The position numbers and the translations under genes were made by a program. Shown one piece after another: positions 26,286 to 38,079 of a stretch of 64,000 nucleotides of DNA. A model generated the notes under the pieces. It was given only the letters and a program-made list of their open reading frames with translations, made no database searches and was not told the DNA's origin. The stretch's first letter is position 1; every line of letters starts with the position of its first letter. The stretch spans positions 25,472,161 to 25,536,160 of the forward strand of contig JACDQD010000009.1 of assembly GCA_019843655.1 (NCBI GenBank), read 5' to 3'. This DNA is from Lethocerus indicus (lineage: Eukaryota; Arthropoda; Insecta; Hemiptera; Belostomatidae).

Positions 26286-26506
26286 AATTGATTAGCTATT
26301 AGTTGGACAACTGATAATTGATAGCGGCGTTTTCTGACCCCCAAGAATTGTTGTATTGATAAGGGGATGAAGGGCCGCCCCCCCTTCGTCAAATTTTGAA
26401 ATATATCACCGGACAAAAATATTATATCGGCCGATTATTATATAGTTTCGGCAAGTGAATAAAATTGCTTCAATTCATCATCGTCCCGAACAAGTGGCGT
26501 TCTGCA

Positions 26507-26546
<40 letters not shown>
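26507..26546. repeat. (ATT)n microsatellite
   Basis: About 13 ATT/TTA units. It is the clearest trinucleotide AT array in the window. Confidence 0.9.
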
Positions 26547-26738
26547 TTCAAGCGCGCCACAAAATCTTCAACACTGGATAATAATATCCTTCTTCCGGAG
26601 ATATTTTTCGTCTTGAGACGTCCGGTTCCGGGTTTATTAAGCCCATTGGAAACCGTCTACGGGGGCTTATCCGTGCGCTCGAAAGTGTTGTTGTTGACGC
26701 ACTTAAAAATAAGTACAACGCCACTTGTTGTCTTGGTG

Positions 26739-26770
26739 AAATCCGCAATTACTTAATTGCCGACCCCCCG
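26739..26770 (-). mobile_element. Solo mariner-type right terminal repeat
   Basis: AATCCGCAATTACTTAATTG then CCGACCCCCCGATA matches the right end of the MITE at 28257-28474 (CCGCAATGACTTAGTTGCCG). No left end was found within the preceding 500 bp. Confidence 0.55.
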
Positions 26771-27187
26771 ATATTTCGCTTTCAGGTCGGTTAATGACGA
26801 CCTTTTCAATCTCCTGCAGGGTTTACTACATCATCAGTAGACAGATTGCGGATTGGGGCTTAGAATTGGATTTTTTTTCGGGACCGGCACGAATTCATTA
26901 TTCGGTGTTTAAACTCCCGGATATTTCAGTGTTTGTCCGACGGTACAATCGGCCCATTACTGTTGTTCCATTTTTACGAATTTTTTTACACGCGTTTTTA
27001 TTATTATTCTCGCTCATCTGTTAGAAATACGGGTTTTTCTAAGCGACTAAGCTCGAAGCTGCGGACAAAAAAATTCCCCGCCGAGCGCTTAGAACTATTG
27101 CAAAATGCGCCTAATTTTAGACATTTCTCGATTATAAAAAGAATTTCATGTAATACAAAAATAGCGCGCCGTTTAAGAATTTCAAAA

Positions 27188-27375
27188 TTATATATTAGGG
27201 GTACCCCCCCCCCTGATAGCAATCGACATTTTGATTTTGGAATTCACAGTTTATTTTACTGAAAAAAGAAACTTTAATTATTAATCTACTATATATATAT
27301 ATTCACCGATATTGTCGACAACAACCCTCCGGCCACTTTTTCACCCCTCTCGAGAAAGTCCTCAATCTTATCGGA
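27188..27375 (+). repeat. Family K repeat, copy 1
   Basis: TAGGGGTACC, AATCGACATTTTGA, AAAAAAGAAACTTTA, a short TA array, then ATTCACCGATATTGTC, ACAACCCTC, GGCCACTTTTTC and GAGAAAGTCCTCAAT. It aligns with 31612-31815 through both sides of the TA array. Confidence 0.7.
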
Positions 27376-28201
27376 CTTTTGGGTACAACACCCGATATAC
27401 GTTGAAAGGCCCCGTAGGCCCGAACGCGTATCGTTTTGTATATCGTCTTATAGATGTAGTATTTACTGTAAATAAAAATTATTATTTGGGGGAAAAAAAA
27501 AAAATAGAAGAAATCCGGCCGGATTTGACAGAAATTTCGCCCGATTTCGTCGAAACGTGGCCGAGTTCGAAACGGCGCCGACGGACCCCGTTTTGTACCT
27601 CAATTGACCGGTAAATTCCGGTCATTTTATCGGCGTAATAAAAATATAATTCGACGAAATAGAGCCGGAAAAAACTAGTTTTTTTCAGAAATCGCCCAGT
27701 GAAACGGGGACAATGGAAATTGTGAAGGAAGGGACCGGTGGCGCCATCTAGTAGCCGGTTGACGAACTTTCATTTATATTGAAAATTATCCCTAACGGGT
27801 CCCGTTTATCCCGATATATTTCTGGTCTATAAAACTGTATCAATCGTCCATCAATTGGATCGGGAGCCCCCAATGCCCAATGGGCAAACAGTAGTTGGTG
27901 GAAGAAAAAAATTATTATCACGTACGAAACGCCCAATTCAATATTTCTATTCTCCCTTCTGTTAGGGGATGGTTCGATTCAAATTCGGTGTTGCCGTTGT
28001 ACAATTAATTAATTGTACTCTTGTACAGTTGCGCCTCAACGTTAAACCGCCTTTTTATTACTATATATATAAAAATTACAGTAAATACGCCGGAAACAAC
28101 AGAGGGAATCGTGTTGTCCCTTCGAAATTGTACACTTTGAATTCTAAGTCGAAGATTCGTGGATTTTTTTTTTGTGTTAGTCAAAATATCTGAATTGGTT
28201 C

Positions 28202-28203
<2 letters not shown>
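27376..28203. other. Noncoding stretch, no gene seen
   Basis: Mixed composition with several short unrecognised frames. I see nothing else to support. Confidence 0.35.

Positions 28204-28256
<53 letters not shown>
28204..28256. repeat. (TA)n microsatellite at a mariner insertion
   Basis: TA array of about 26 units running directly into the left end of the MITE at 28257. TA is the usual mariner target, so the element probably inserted into the array. Confidence 0.95.
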
Positions 28257-28260
<4 letters not shown>

Positions 28261-28474
28261 GTTGGCAACTAAATAATTGCGGATTCATCACACCTTCGGG
28301 TGTATGCAACCCTTACTTATATCGTGCATATTTTTTTATCGCGTAATAAACGTTTCACAATATACACTTTTAATAGATTTGAAGATGCGTAAACGTGCGT
28401 AAAAATACACAACAAATAAAGCCGTCTCAATCCAAAGCGACGAAACCCCCGCAATGACTTAGTTGCCGACCCGA
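28257..28474. mobile_element. Mariner-type MITE, 218 bp, both ends present
   Basis: Left end TTGGGTTGGCAACTAAATAA then TTGCGG. Right end CCCGCAATGACTTAGTTGCC then GACCCGA. The ends are inverted complements with a few mismatches and are flanked by TA on both sides, the target duplication expected for mariner elements. The ends resemble the mellifera subfamily. The interior lacks a transposase, so mobility would need an element elsewhere. Confidence 0.85.
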
Positions 28475-28525
28475 TATATATTACAATTTATGCGTAAATA
28501 TCGGTAATTTTGAATTTATTAGAAG
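28379..28525 (+). repeat. Source half of a short duplication spanning the MITE end
   Basis: TTTGAAGATGCGTAAACGTG, AAATAAAGCCGTCTC, TCCAAAGCGACGAA and GGTAATTTTGAATTTATT recur at 29140-29258. The match includes DNA outside the MITE, so it arose by duplication of a segment, not by a second insertion. Confidence 0.7.
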
Positions 28526-29139
28526 CTAGTTTTTGATAAAGTTTTGTCCGTGTTCTCTCTCTCCTCCGATCCGCGCCGTCACGTCGCCGACCGTCTTCAG
28601 TAGTCAATGGTTTAAAGCGTCGCCTCTACACTTGAAGGTATTACAGTGTTTTTTTACGAAAATTTCAGTTTTAACCCTTCAACCCCTTCGCACACCGGAC
28701 CGTGAACTGGACTATGTGACCGTCACTGTCACCGCTCCAGATTCACCCTTTCCAACGCATAAAACGTCCCTCTGTCGAGCTCTCGTCTTGAAAGTTTTGC
28801 CGTTTTCCTCCTTAAAAAAAAAAATTAATAAATAATTTTTACGACGGGGGTTGAAAATTTCTAATTGTAGAATCAATTTCCGCGTTTTTCCCCCACTCTC
28901 TGTCTCGACCGTTCGAAACGGATTTAGCTCCGTATTCGATGCTGAAAATTCGCCCACATCTCTTTTATATATCTTGAAGATTTCACTATATTTCGATTCA
29001 AAAATCGGGCCACATTTCAAGGGGTAAAAATCGGGCACGTCTCCAAAAAAGTTGCGCCGAAATAATTCACAATTTCCCCAGTAATCGCTAATAAATTTTA
29101 ATTTCACCACCCTCCACCCCAAAGTGGTGAAGGGGTGGA
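28526..29139. other. Noncoding stretch with a degraded foldback fragment
   Basis: TCTCTCTCCTCC...GACCGTCTTCAGTAG at about 28553-28603 resembles the left arm of the foldback family, strongly decayed. A 154-codon minus-strand frame (28712-29176) has no recognisable domain. A hairpin TCCACCCC/GGGGTGGA lies at 29112-29138. Confidence 0.4.
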
Positions 29140-29258
29140 TTTTGAAGATGCGTAAACGTGCGTAAAAATAGAACAAATAAAGCCGTCTCGGTCCAAAGCG
29201 ACGAACCCCCGCAACGACTACAATTCATACACGAATATAGCTAATTTTGAACTTATTC
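29140..29258 (+). repeat. Second half of the duplication, MITE end deleted
   Basis: Matches 28379-28525, but the mariner right end (TTAGTTGCCGACCC) is missing between CCGCAACGACT and ACAATTCATACACG. Either the end was deleted after duplication, or recombination removed it. Confidence 0.65.
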
Positions 29259-29931
29259 AAAGTGCAAAGTGTCAAGTGTTATTTTAGAGTTTTTTTTTCT
29301 TGAATATCAATCGGCTAAAATTGACAATTTATTATTGATACGCCGCCTCGCTTCAACACCCCACCGCCCCCAACCCTCCCACCCCTATTCAGGGTTCTTG
29401 CCGTCGCCAGTAGGTTTCCGCCCGTGAAACCTATACTATAGCTTTAAGTTGAGGAGAAGCCAAAACCGGGGGTAGCCGGGATCTTAGAATAATTCAATAG
29501 AGAATAGAATTTTAAAACCGGTCGTTTGTACAGAACCCGTCTGTGGGTTCCTCACCCCCCCCCCTCCCAACCACCCCCACCGGCCAGGTAACCAATATAG
29601 AACATGTAAGCAATACCTCAACAACCTCAACAACCTCAACCTCAATCTATCATCTCCTCGTTGTAATACGATATACAACAGGGAATTGAAAGGAACCAAC
29701 CCCAACCCCCCCCCCACCCCCAATTTGTTGATTATCGGCACTATTGAGCACCGGCTATTGCTCGAGACCGACGGTTGGATAAATAAATAAATATTTCAAA
29801 CCGCCCCCGCCCCCACCCCCGCCACCCCCCGGCCAAATAATTCAACGAATTTCCAGTCCCAATACGCTAAAAATTAGGGTGTCCTTAAACAGAAATCAAT
29901 CTGCCTACAGACTGTATATATCTACTGTGGG

Positions 29932-29983
<52 letters not shown>

Positions 29984-30054
29984 AATATTAATTGCTATCT
30001 ATTTCTGTAAAAATGTACACAGCAGATCGGCCTAATGAGTGCATAACGGAGACC

Positions 30055-30108
<54 letters not shown>

Positions 30109-30342
30109 GAACTTATTGATTGAAAAGTCTGGCTACTGATGACTATAGTCATTTTGTATTTCCCCGTTGTTTTCAGTCGGGGCCGACGTTGATTTTGACT
30201 ACACTTTTACAATTAGTAGACTTCAACTTCGCCCTCAAGGGATCGGAGGGTTGTTTTCTAATTGGTGAAAAATATCCCCCCACCTCCCCCAATTCATCCA
30301 ACCCCATTTCTATCCCTTCGGAAAATACCAAATAAATACGTG
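29259..30342. other. Noncoding stretch with C-rich runs and two (TA)n arrays
   Basis: C-rich runs at 29360-29380, 29555-29580, 29700-29720 and 29800-29830, and (TA)n arrays at 29936-29982 and 30058-30107. No gene recognised. Confidence 0.45.
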
Positions 30343-30461
30343 ACCTCTACGTCGGTTTCGGCCTCTCGCCCCAATCTTCAGTAGCGCTCTGTCAGTTTTT
30401 CCATTCGGGCGGATCAACGGAAAATCCCACCCTCCTCCCCTCGTACCGAATAACAATATAC

Positions 30462-30506
<45 letters not shown>

Positions 30507-30604
30507 ACTGACGCTACTGAAGATGGCGAGCGGCCGAACGAAACACCGGTCTAGAAAAAGTCCGGACCTCAGCGAGAGAGGAGACAGAAACACCACAAAC
30601 CTAC

Positions 30605-30605
<1 letters not shown>
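30343..30605. mobile_element. Foldback element, copy 3, with an internal (TA)n array
   Basis: Left arm CGGCCTCTCGCCCCAATCTT then CAGTAGCGCTC. Right arm ACGCTACTGAAGATGGCGAG, CACCGGTCTAG, GAGGAGACAGAAACACC and ACCTAC. The core is replaced by unrelated DNA and a (TA)n array at about 30465-30502. A second TA array (30607-30651) adjoins the right end. Confidence 0.8.
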
Positions 30606-30654
<49 letters not shown>

Positions 30655-31611
30655 TAAACAGAAATGAAACATATTACTCTACAGTTCAGAATAGAAAAAG
30701 GACGAAATTTAGAAAATACCGAAGGACTAAGACGTCTCACTTTAGTCATCGAAAACAAGTAACGGATTTTAAAAGTTTCTACGTTATTATTGTCTATTTT
30801 ATCCGAATTTTGCAGGCATTTAAAATTCATCTAGAATTCCGACCGTTTAAAGTAATTTTTCGGTAATATCGCATAGTTATTATACGGTGGGATAATTGAA
30901 GAACTTCAAGTGCAACAAGTACAATTCAAATACAGTTGAAGTGGTCGTAATTTTAAATTTCTTCCGCCGTTTGAACGCAGTTTAATTTTAAATTTTTCCC
31001 CCCCCCCCGAAAACTGCTTGTAAAACGGCGTTTAAAATATTTTAAATATGGTCTAAAAATAAAGTGAGACCGAATGAATTTATCCGAATGGGGTTGGGGG
31101 ATGAGAGAATCCGTTAAAAATAAATTATAAATGGGGAAAATATATATTTTCTGGATTCGGCCGATTTATAATTTATTGTATTAAACTCTCCGGAATATAA
31201 CGTATAATAATCACTATCAGTGAAGCTATACCGATAGTTCTATAGTACATCAATTGAAAATTGAGTTTTGCAGCAAAATTGACGCCATTATTTCAACCGC
31301 CGATCGGATTTATTTCGTGCAATTCAATTGAGTATTGCATCGCTGTCAAACGAATAACAAATTGAAACGGTTTTTCGGACGTAAAGGGCCTGTAAAGGTC
31401 CCGTAAAGGGCCAATATATTTACCCAATATTTTATGGAAATGACGAATTCGTTTGGACTCATCGGCACATCGTCAAAAGTTATCTCGAATTGAAACAGCA
31501 ATAATATTTTAATGGAGCTCAATCGCAACCCCTAATATAAACTGCGAAGTGTAATTTAAAAAAAAATCATAAATAGCCGAGTTTGGGGGATGTCGCCGTC
31601 TTGAGTCGGAT

Positions 31612-31679
31612 ATATTTAGGGGTAACTCGAAATTAATCGACATTTTGACTATTGAACTTTTTATTTTGCTAAAAAAGAA

Positions 31680-31737
<58 letters not shown>

Positions 31738-31815
31738 CCGATATTATCACAACAACCCTCAGGCCACTTTTTCGGCAAATTTTCGATTCACCCCTCTTGA
31801 GGAAGTCCTCAATTT
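31612..31815 (+). repeat. Family K repeat, copy 2
   Basis: AGGGGTAACTCG, AATCGACATTTTGA, AAAAAAGAAACTTTA, a 53-bp TA array, then TTCACCGATATTATC, ACAACCCTC, GGCCACTTTTTCGG and GAGGAAGTCCTCAAT. It is collinear with 27188-27375; the TA array has expanded in this copy. Confidence 0.75.
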
Positions 31816-31829
31816 ACATTTTTTTTTTG

Positions 31830-31865
31830 TTTGGCCATAAAAATAAAACTTTAATTATATAGATC

Positions 31866-31903
<38 letters not shown>

Positions 31904-32010
31904 TTAATTATATAGATCTACTATATATATATTCACCGATATATAACTATCCGGCAAATTTTCGATTCACCTCTTAAAAGGGAATTCCTCCACCTGAAAG
32001 ACCGAAATAC
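31830..32010 (+). repeat. Family K repeat, partial tandem copy
   Basis: AAAACTTTAATTATATAGAT, TCTACTATATATA and a TA array, the same block again, then ATTCACCGATATA, CCGGCAAATTTTCGATTCAC and CTCTTAAAAGGGAATTCCTC. It follows copy 2 directly, so a local duplication centred on the TA array is likely. Confidence 0.65.
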
Positions 32011-32474
32011 ATCTTATCAAATTGTCGAATATTTCGTCTGATCAGTCGGAAAAAATGGAAATGCGAATCGTTGGGGAAAATGAGCAGAAATTGACTCATT
32101 GATGGCCGAATCAATCGTCGACATAAATTGCGCTATCATCGTATTTAAAATCGGCGATTCGTTTTTTTTGGTGGGCGGGGGTGGAAAAAAAACCTTTTTA
32201 CGAGAAAGTTACGATGATTTAGCTACGTAATAATATCCTCGAAAAAGTATATATTGCATATACCATCAGCAGGTGGTACAGTTCGCCCCATTTTAAATTT
32301 CGATTCGGTCATTTTAAATTTAAAAAAATTCCCAGTCTAGACAAGAGATCAATAGCCGAGTATACCGTATTGATGATACGAAAAACCAGTAATAAAAATC
32401 AATACGCCTCACCATTATTATCAACGTGTACGATAGACAGTCGTAGAGTGGGGAAAGTGCGATTCGAAAAATAT

Positions 32475-32555
32475 AAAAAAAATAAATAAAATATTTCCAA
32501 ATTTGGAAAGTGATTACTATTAGGATTTAATGAATTTGTACACACACACATAATT
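32475..32555 (+). repeat. Short duplicated segment ending in a CA run, copy 1
   Basis: AATAAATAAAATATTTCC, AAATTTGGAAAGTGATTA and TTTGTACACACACACA match 36053-36132 (AAATTTGAAAGGGATTA, AAATTGTACACACACACA). About 80 bp, clearly homologous but diverged. Confidence 0.65.
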
Positions 32556-32639
32556 TTTATCCTTAATTAATTCCGATCTATATAATTAATTGGTGTCGTT
32601 TTCAATAAGTTAACGGGTTTTCGTAATTAATGAAATAAT

Positions 32640-33079
32640 TGGTCAAAAAAAAAATCATATTTCCATGTACATATATATATATATATATATATATGGACAG
32701 AATGTTGTGTATATATAATTGTCTTTTTCTTTAGCCGTCTCCACTACGGCGAGTGGCGAAGATTAAATTGAAATAATATTAATTTATTAATTTATGTTTC
32801 GTTAAAGAAAGGAATGCGGTTTGACGATTGGACGTATTTTGAAGTGAGCCCTTGTTATTAGAAGGGTGTGTCCCGTCTTCGACCGCTTTGATATATTATT
32901 ATTTTAGTTAACGGCGGGGGTTGGGGTGGGGGTGGGGGTGTACTTTTAATTATTTTAAAATATCCTAAAGGAGGAGGGCCGGCGGCCTATTAAGCCGGAC
33001 GAATATACGGCCCGTGGACGACAATGGGTTTAAATTATCGGCCGGCCCGGAGTCGCATTATCAAATTAAAAAAAAAACG
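32640..33079. other. Noncoding stretch with (TA)n, no gene seen
   Basis: A (TA)n array at 32670-32694, then a tiny foldback-like scrap AGCCGTCTCCACTACGGCGA at 32734-32753. Otherwise AT-rich DNA becoming G-rich near 32915-32940. Confidence 0.35.
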
Positions 33080-33860
33080 GGTAAGCCGGGTTTGGGTTTG
33101 GGTTTGGGTAGGGCGTGACGGGACGGGGACTCCTCAACGCCGGACCGGTTCACAATTACACTTCTCCCCCCCGCCCCGCTTAAAGGGGCAAGAGAGAGAG
33201 AGAGGGTGAGGGGGTGAGGGTGAGAGAGAGAGAGAGGTGGGATTATGAAGGGAGGTGGGACAAAGGGGCGGAGGGGGGGGTTGGAAAAAAAAATGGGCGG
33301 ACCCCGAGCCCGCCAATGGGGGTAGGACCCGAACCGCGGCCGGGACCTCACGCGATTCCCGACCTTAAGTCCCGCGTGGGCCCCAGGGGCGGATATCGCT
33401 CGGCCGCGTAGGGGTTGGTGGCGGGGGGAGGGGGGGAGGGGCGACGAAAACGTAAGAGAAGGAAGGAGCGAGAGAGCGTGGGGGTGGGGGTGGGGGGATG
33501 TCAAAATATTTGCATGCCCAGGAGTGGTAGGGGGATGCAGTGTGCCGAGTGTGAGAGGGTGAGAGAGAGAGAGGGGGGTCCTGTGGGAGCAACAGAGAGA
33601 GGGTGAGGGATGGAGGGAGGAGGGAGGGACTCACCATTGTCGCCCACCGCCCCTAGTACCAGTAATGACCCTACCGGTCTGAGAGTGTGCCCTACGTCTG
33701 TGTGCCCGTGTACCGGGGGGTGGCGGTGGCGGAGCAATATGCAAATCTTCCTAAAATCCCATCTGGCCCGGGGGGGGGGGGGGGGGGGGGCGGGGGGGGG
33801 GCGGGAGCGGGGCGGCGTCTCCCACCCCCACCTGCCCGCCCGTCGATCCATCCCGTTAAT
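33080..33860. other. G-rich block with G-quadruplex-prone runs
   Basis: Contains GGGTTTGGGTTTGGGTTTGG followed by GTAGGG at 33088-33113, GAGAGAGAG runs, and a near-continuous G run of about 30 at 33770-33800. Multiple overlapping frames rich in Arg/Gly on one strand and Pro/Ser on the other are composition artefacts. No promoter or exon could be established, though a GC-rich regulatory region is possible. Confidence 0.6.
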
Positions 33861-35160
33861 TAATTAGCAGTTCTACTGCCCGAAAACCTACAAATGGATT
33901 GAGCCATTTTTTTTTCCCCTTCTACTAAACCCTCCCCAGTAATTTACTAACGACAGAGAGAGAGAGAGGGATATACCAACCCTTAGAACTTTACGCCGGG
34001 AGTTCAGGATCTACTAGAAGGGAAATCTTTCAGTCTATAGCGCAATTGAAACTCTACACCAACTATAGAATATCAAGGTGTCCGACGACTTATTTGAAGG
34101 ACGCGTCCGAAGAGGAGGTAAACAAAACTATCGAATATCAATTAATATAAACTTGTAAATTAATAAGGGAATATTCGATTGGGGTCCGACCTAACAACTT
34201 GGACAATAATTTGTCGTTTTCCACCGAATTATTTCGCCTCTCCGATGACTTTTATTCGCTCGACATCTTTCATAATCAGGAATCATAATTTCCCCCCGCC
34301 CCCCCGGGAAGACGAGGATTTTTTTTTTTTTTTATTAATATTTTCAATCGGCCCTAATAATTTTACAGCTAACAATTCCCTAAATGACGGTACCGCTCGT
34401 CGTCATTCCCTTTTATGACGAAGTACTGGCAGTCTTCAAATATCTCTAAATATCAATTTAAAGTCAATTTTAAGACAATAAAACTATCCATCCCTGTATT
34501 AAATATGGAATTATACAACGAGCTATATCGGCTCGTATTAAATTAATTTTAATTATCAACTGTATAGAGGACTCTCCTTCCCTCGGGACCCTCTCGAGTC
34601 CTGAACTTGAAATTTAGAGTTAAATAAAAAGTTCCCTCCCCTATTGTAGACTTTACGTTTGTTGATTGTGTAAATTATACATAAACATACTGTCTCTTTA
34701 TACAGTAATTATAGCTGCGGTAGTAGCCCTACTATAATAAACTTACCTTCGTTCATATAAAACGTGAAATTTTTATAGGTAATTATTTTTTCGGCAATTT
34801 CTCTTCGGTTTCTCAAAAATAAAATGTAATTAGGGCGTTATCAATGTGTTTTTTTTGTTTTTTTAAATTCGACCGTTTTCTCCCCTAAAGGTCGGTCGAA
34901 TTTATTGCAGAATGATGAATGAAATTTAAAAAAAAAAAAATACTAATAAAGAATAACGGAATAGATCGGGTTTGAAAATTGAATTTCGTAATTGGCCTTT
35001 TATAGATGGCTGAAAAAAATTCCAGTTTCACATAACATTACATAGAGCGTATATGATTTTTTTTTTTTTTTTTAAAACCAAATACAATCGGAAACAGGTA
35101 TATAAAAAGGAGACCGTTCCCTTATGTAAAATATGATCTTATTGATCATAACTAGGGGCA
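33861..35160. other. AT-rich noncoding stretch, no gene seen
   Basis: Only short unrecognised frames and T runs (34320-34332, 35060-35073). Confidence 0.4.
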
Positions 35161-35205
35161 GACAGGTTTCGTCTCTTCGCCACCGTCAGTAGTCAACTAC
35201 TGGAC
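35161..35205 (+). mobile_element. Foldback left-arm fragment
   Basis: GACAGGTTTCGTCTCTTCGC then CACCGTCAGTAG resembles the GACCGGTTT...CGCCATCTTCAGTAG part of the foldback arm. Decayed and without a partner nearby. Confidence 0.4.
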
Positions 35206-35448
35206 GTTAAACGTGTAATTTTTCTATACCAAATTATTATATACAATAATGATATGCTCCTATATATTGCCGACAGAAATTGCGAAGTAAATTTTGAAAG
35301 AAATGTAATAAAAAAATTCACTTTCAATTTTTTTATTGTTTATTACTGGAATTACCCGTTCTGCGTCCGAGAGTCTGTAAACCGTTTTCCGCCCGGATTT
35401 TGTATCGGTGGGATAATTATTTATTTATTTGTTTGGGAAGAAGGGGGA

Positions 35449-35598
35449 GTTCGGTCTTTTGCTAGACCGGTTTTTCGGCCGCTCGCCCCGTCTTCAGTAG
35501 CGCTACTGAAGAGGGGGCGAGCGGCCGAAAAACCGGTCTAGCAAAAGAGTAGAGAGAAACACGACGGACCTACGGCCACAAAACAGGTGTATATTAAA
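35449..35598. mobile_element. Foldback element, copy 4, collapsed to a near-perfect palindrome
   Basis: The left arm 35455-35501 and right arm 35502-35548 are reverse complements over 47 bp with one mismatch and no spacer. The centre is AGTAGCGCTACT. The outer right part continues with GTAGAGAGAAACACGACGG and ACCTACGGCCACAAAACAGG, the usual right flank. The whole core has been lost. Confidence 0.92.
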
Positions 35599-36052
35599 CT
35601 AATATAACTAATTAGACTAAAATCTGTATAATAATTCGGCCGGAATTACTACTCCTGCTGGAGGAATACGTAAAACTGTAGACTCTAGTCTACAGTCCCA
35701 GTTTGTACTGTAGGAGACGGTTTCGAAAATTGAAACCGGGAAAAAACTAATTTTTTTTCGGGCCTAGAAACCTTCGCCACTGTACAACCCACCCCTTCGG
35801 CCCTTCGTCGCTACATCGCCTATTTATTGGCCCTTACAAAAACGCCCTTACAATCCTAATTTATTGCAGTCAGGAAAAACCCCGAATTATAATGCAAGTA
35901 GAATAAATCATTGCGCAGAATATACAGACAATTTTCAATTGCGCCCAAAGTCCTATTCTATAAGTTCACGTTTGAACTTTACCGTTTCTCCAGCCAATTT
36001 CCAGTTGTAACAACTATACTGTAATAATCTCTATTGCTACTATTATTAAAGT
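35599..36052. other. Noncoding stretch, no gene seen
   Basis: AT-rich DNA without recognised features. Confidence 0.35.
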
Positions 36053-36127
36053 ATTAAAAAATAAATTAAATATTTGCAAATTTGAAAGGGATTATTATTA
36101 AGATGCAATGAAATTGTACACACACAC

Positions 36128-36132
<5 letters not shown>
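36053..36132 (+). repeat. Short duplicated segment ending in a CA run, copy 2
   Basis: Partner of 32475-32555. It runs directly into a (TA)n array at about 36130-36181. Confidence 0.65.

Positions 36133-36181
<49 letters not shown>
36130..36181. repeat. (TA)n microsatellite
   Basis: Continuous TA array of about 26 units following CACACACAGA. Confidence 0.95.
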
Positions 36182-36184
<3 letters not shown>

Positions 36185-37461
36185 CCAAAGAATACTACTA
36201 TAATTTTTTGGCCAAGAGGAATAACAATAAATAAGAAAATTTCCGTATACCTTCCTAGAAAAGAACTGAAAAATAGACTGAATAACAGTGAATTTCGACA
36301 TTACTCTCGAAATTATGTATTACATAATTGAATACAGATAATTTATATTAGAATGGCGGATCATGGAAATAATAGACGAGGTGTAATAATATTTTTTTTA
36401 ATATTCGAAAAAATAATAATAATTAAGCCTTTCCTATTTTATGCCCTGTTGTCGGCTATATTACGGCATTAATTGGGTTTTATTACCCACATCATTTAGT
36501 ATTAGTAATGAATTATTATTTCGATAGATACGAACGAACATTTTTTACTTTCTGTACTCAAGTGTTATAAGTAAGACTATTATTATTTGACAATTATTTT
36601 CTGACAAAATTTACTTGTCGTTTCACTCGATAAAGTGGCGTTTATTGATAATTATTTTTCGTGAAAAATTTTGAAAATTGGACAAATCTCGAAACTGTGT
36701 CCCCATCTGGAAATAGACCACTATTTGGGTACATATTATAATTATGTCAGCTTAATTTTGCCCTAAGACACTTGTCGGGAGCTAAAAAAATCTTTTATAA
36801 TTTTACACAATATTTATAATAGAAATTCATTAATTCAACACCCTGGAGTTTAATATTCGATCGCTTCAATTTTAAATTCAATTATCGTCCATTAATTCTC
36901 ATCAAAGGATGAGAATCGTTCCTAGTTTCATAAAATAAATCGAGCAATTGTTGCGACAGCGTTGCATTTTTATAATAAGAATATTATAAAATTTAAATAA
37001 TAATTTTAATTATTAAAAAATGTTATCATCTGGAACGGTTCCAAATCTACTCGAATGACGGCTTATATTTCGGAAAATAAACGAAATAATACATTCTTTT
37101 TTTTATTTCTACTAAAAAGCCAAATTCTACGGTAGTGCTTAAAAATACAAAAAACAACATTGAAATCTTGAAAATTGTATTATAAATTTACACTCAAACT
37201 GAAACTGTTTTTTTCCGTCAATATATAATAAATAACAGACTGCCATGAAATTATGCTAGACAAATATGAGATATGCGGTTATAATTCAATTTTATTTTAA
37301 TAACAGTCCAATCGGGGATTGGCCGTGCAATAAATAAAAATATTTATTTCTAATTTTACAATCCGCTTCAATATTGTTTAAACAATGAAAAATTATGAAT
37401 TTTAGCGGTATCAATATTGATAGATTGTTTGGCTCTTAGTGAGATAAGAAATCCCCCCCCC
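36182..37461. other. AT-rich noncoding stretch, no gene seen
   Basis: Very AT-rich, with no long open frame and no recognised repeat. Confidence 0.45.
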
Positions 37462-38079
37462 AATCCTGAATCCTGAATCCTGAATCCTGAATCCTGAATC
37501 CTGAATCCTGAATCCTGAATCCTGAATCCTGAATCCTGAATCCTGATTCCTGATTCCTGAATCCTGAATCCTGAATCCTGAATCCTGAATCCTGAATCCT
37601 GAATCCTGAATCCTGAATCCTGAATCCTGAATCCTGAATCCTGAATCCTGAATCCTGAATCCTGAATCCTGAATCCTGAATCCTGAATCCTGAATCCTGA
37701 ATCCTGAATCCTGAATCCTGAATCCTGATTCCTGAATCCTGATTCCTGAATCCTGATTCCTGAATCCTGATTCCTGAATCCTGAATCCTGAATCCTGAAT
37801 CCTGAATCCTGAATCCTGAATCCTGAATCCTGAATCCTGAATCCTGAATCCTGAATCCTGAATCCTGAATCCTGAATCCTGAATCCTGAATCCTGAATCC
37901 TGAATCCTGAATCCTGAATCCTGAATCCTGAATCCTGAATCCTGAATCCTGAATCCTGAATCCTGAATCCTGAATCCTGAATCCTGAATCCTGAATCCTG
38001 AATCCTGAATCCTGAATCCTGAATCCTGAATCCTGAATCCTGAATCCTGAATCCTGAATCCTGAATCCTGAATCCTGAA
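37462..38079. repeat. 7-bp satellite, unit AATCCTG, about 88 copies
   Basis: About 618 bp of AATCCTG (reverse complement CAGGATT). Because 7 is not divisible by 3, all minus-strand frames read the same FRIQDSG heptapeptide, so the long open frames here are not a gene. Variant units ATTCCTG occur twice near 37545-37558 and then alternate with normal units about four times at 37727-37771, a local 14-bp higher-order pattern. Confidence 0.97.

Noticed and set aside
33088..33113. GGGTTT repeats considered as telomere sequence
   Set aside because: Only three to four units inside a G-rich block. Arthropod telomeres are usually TTAGG, so this is simple sequence.
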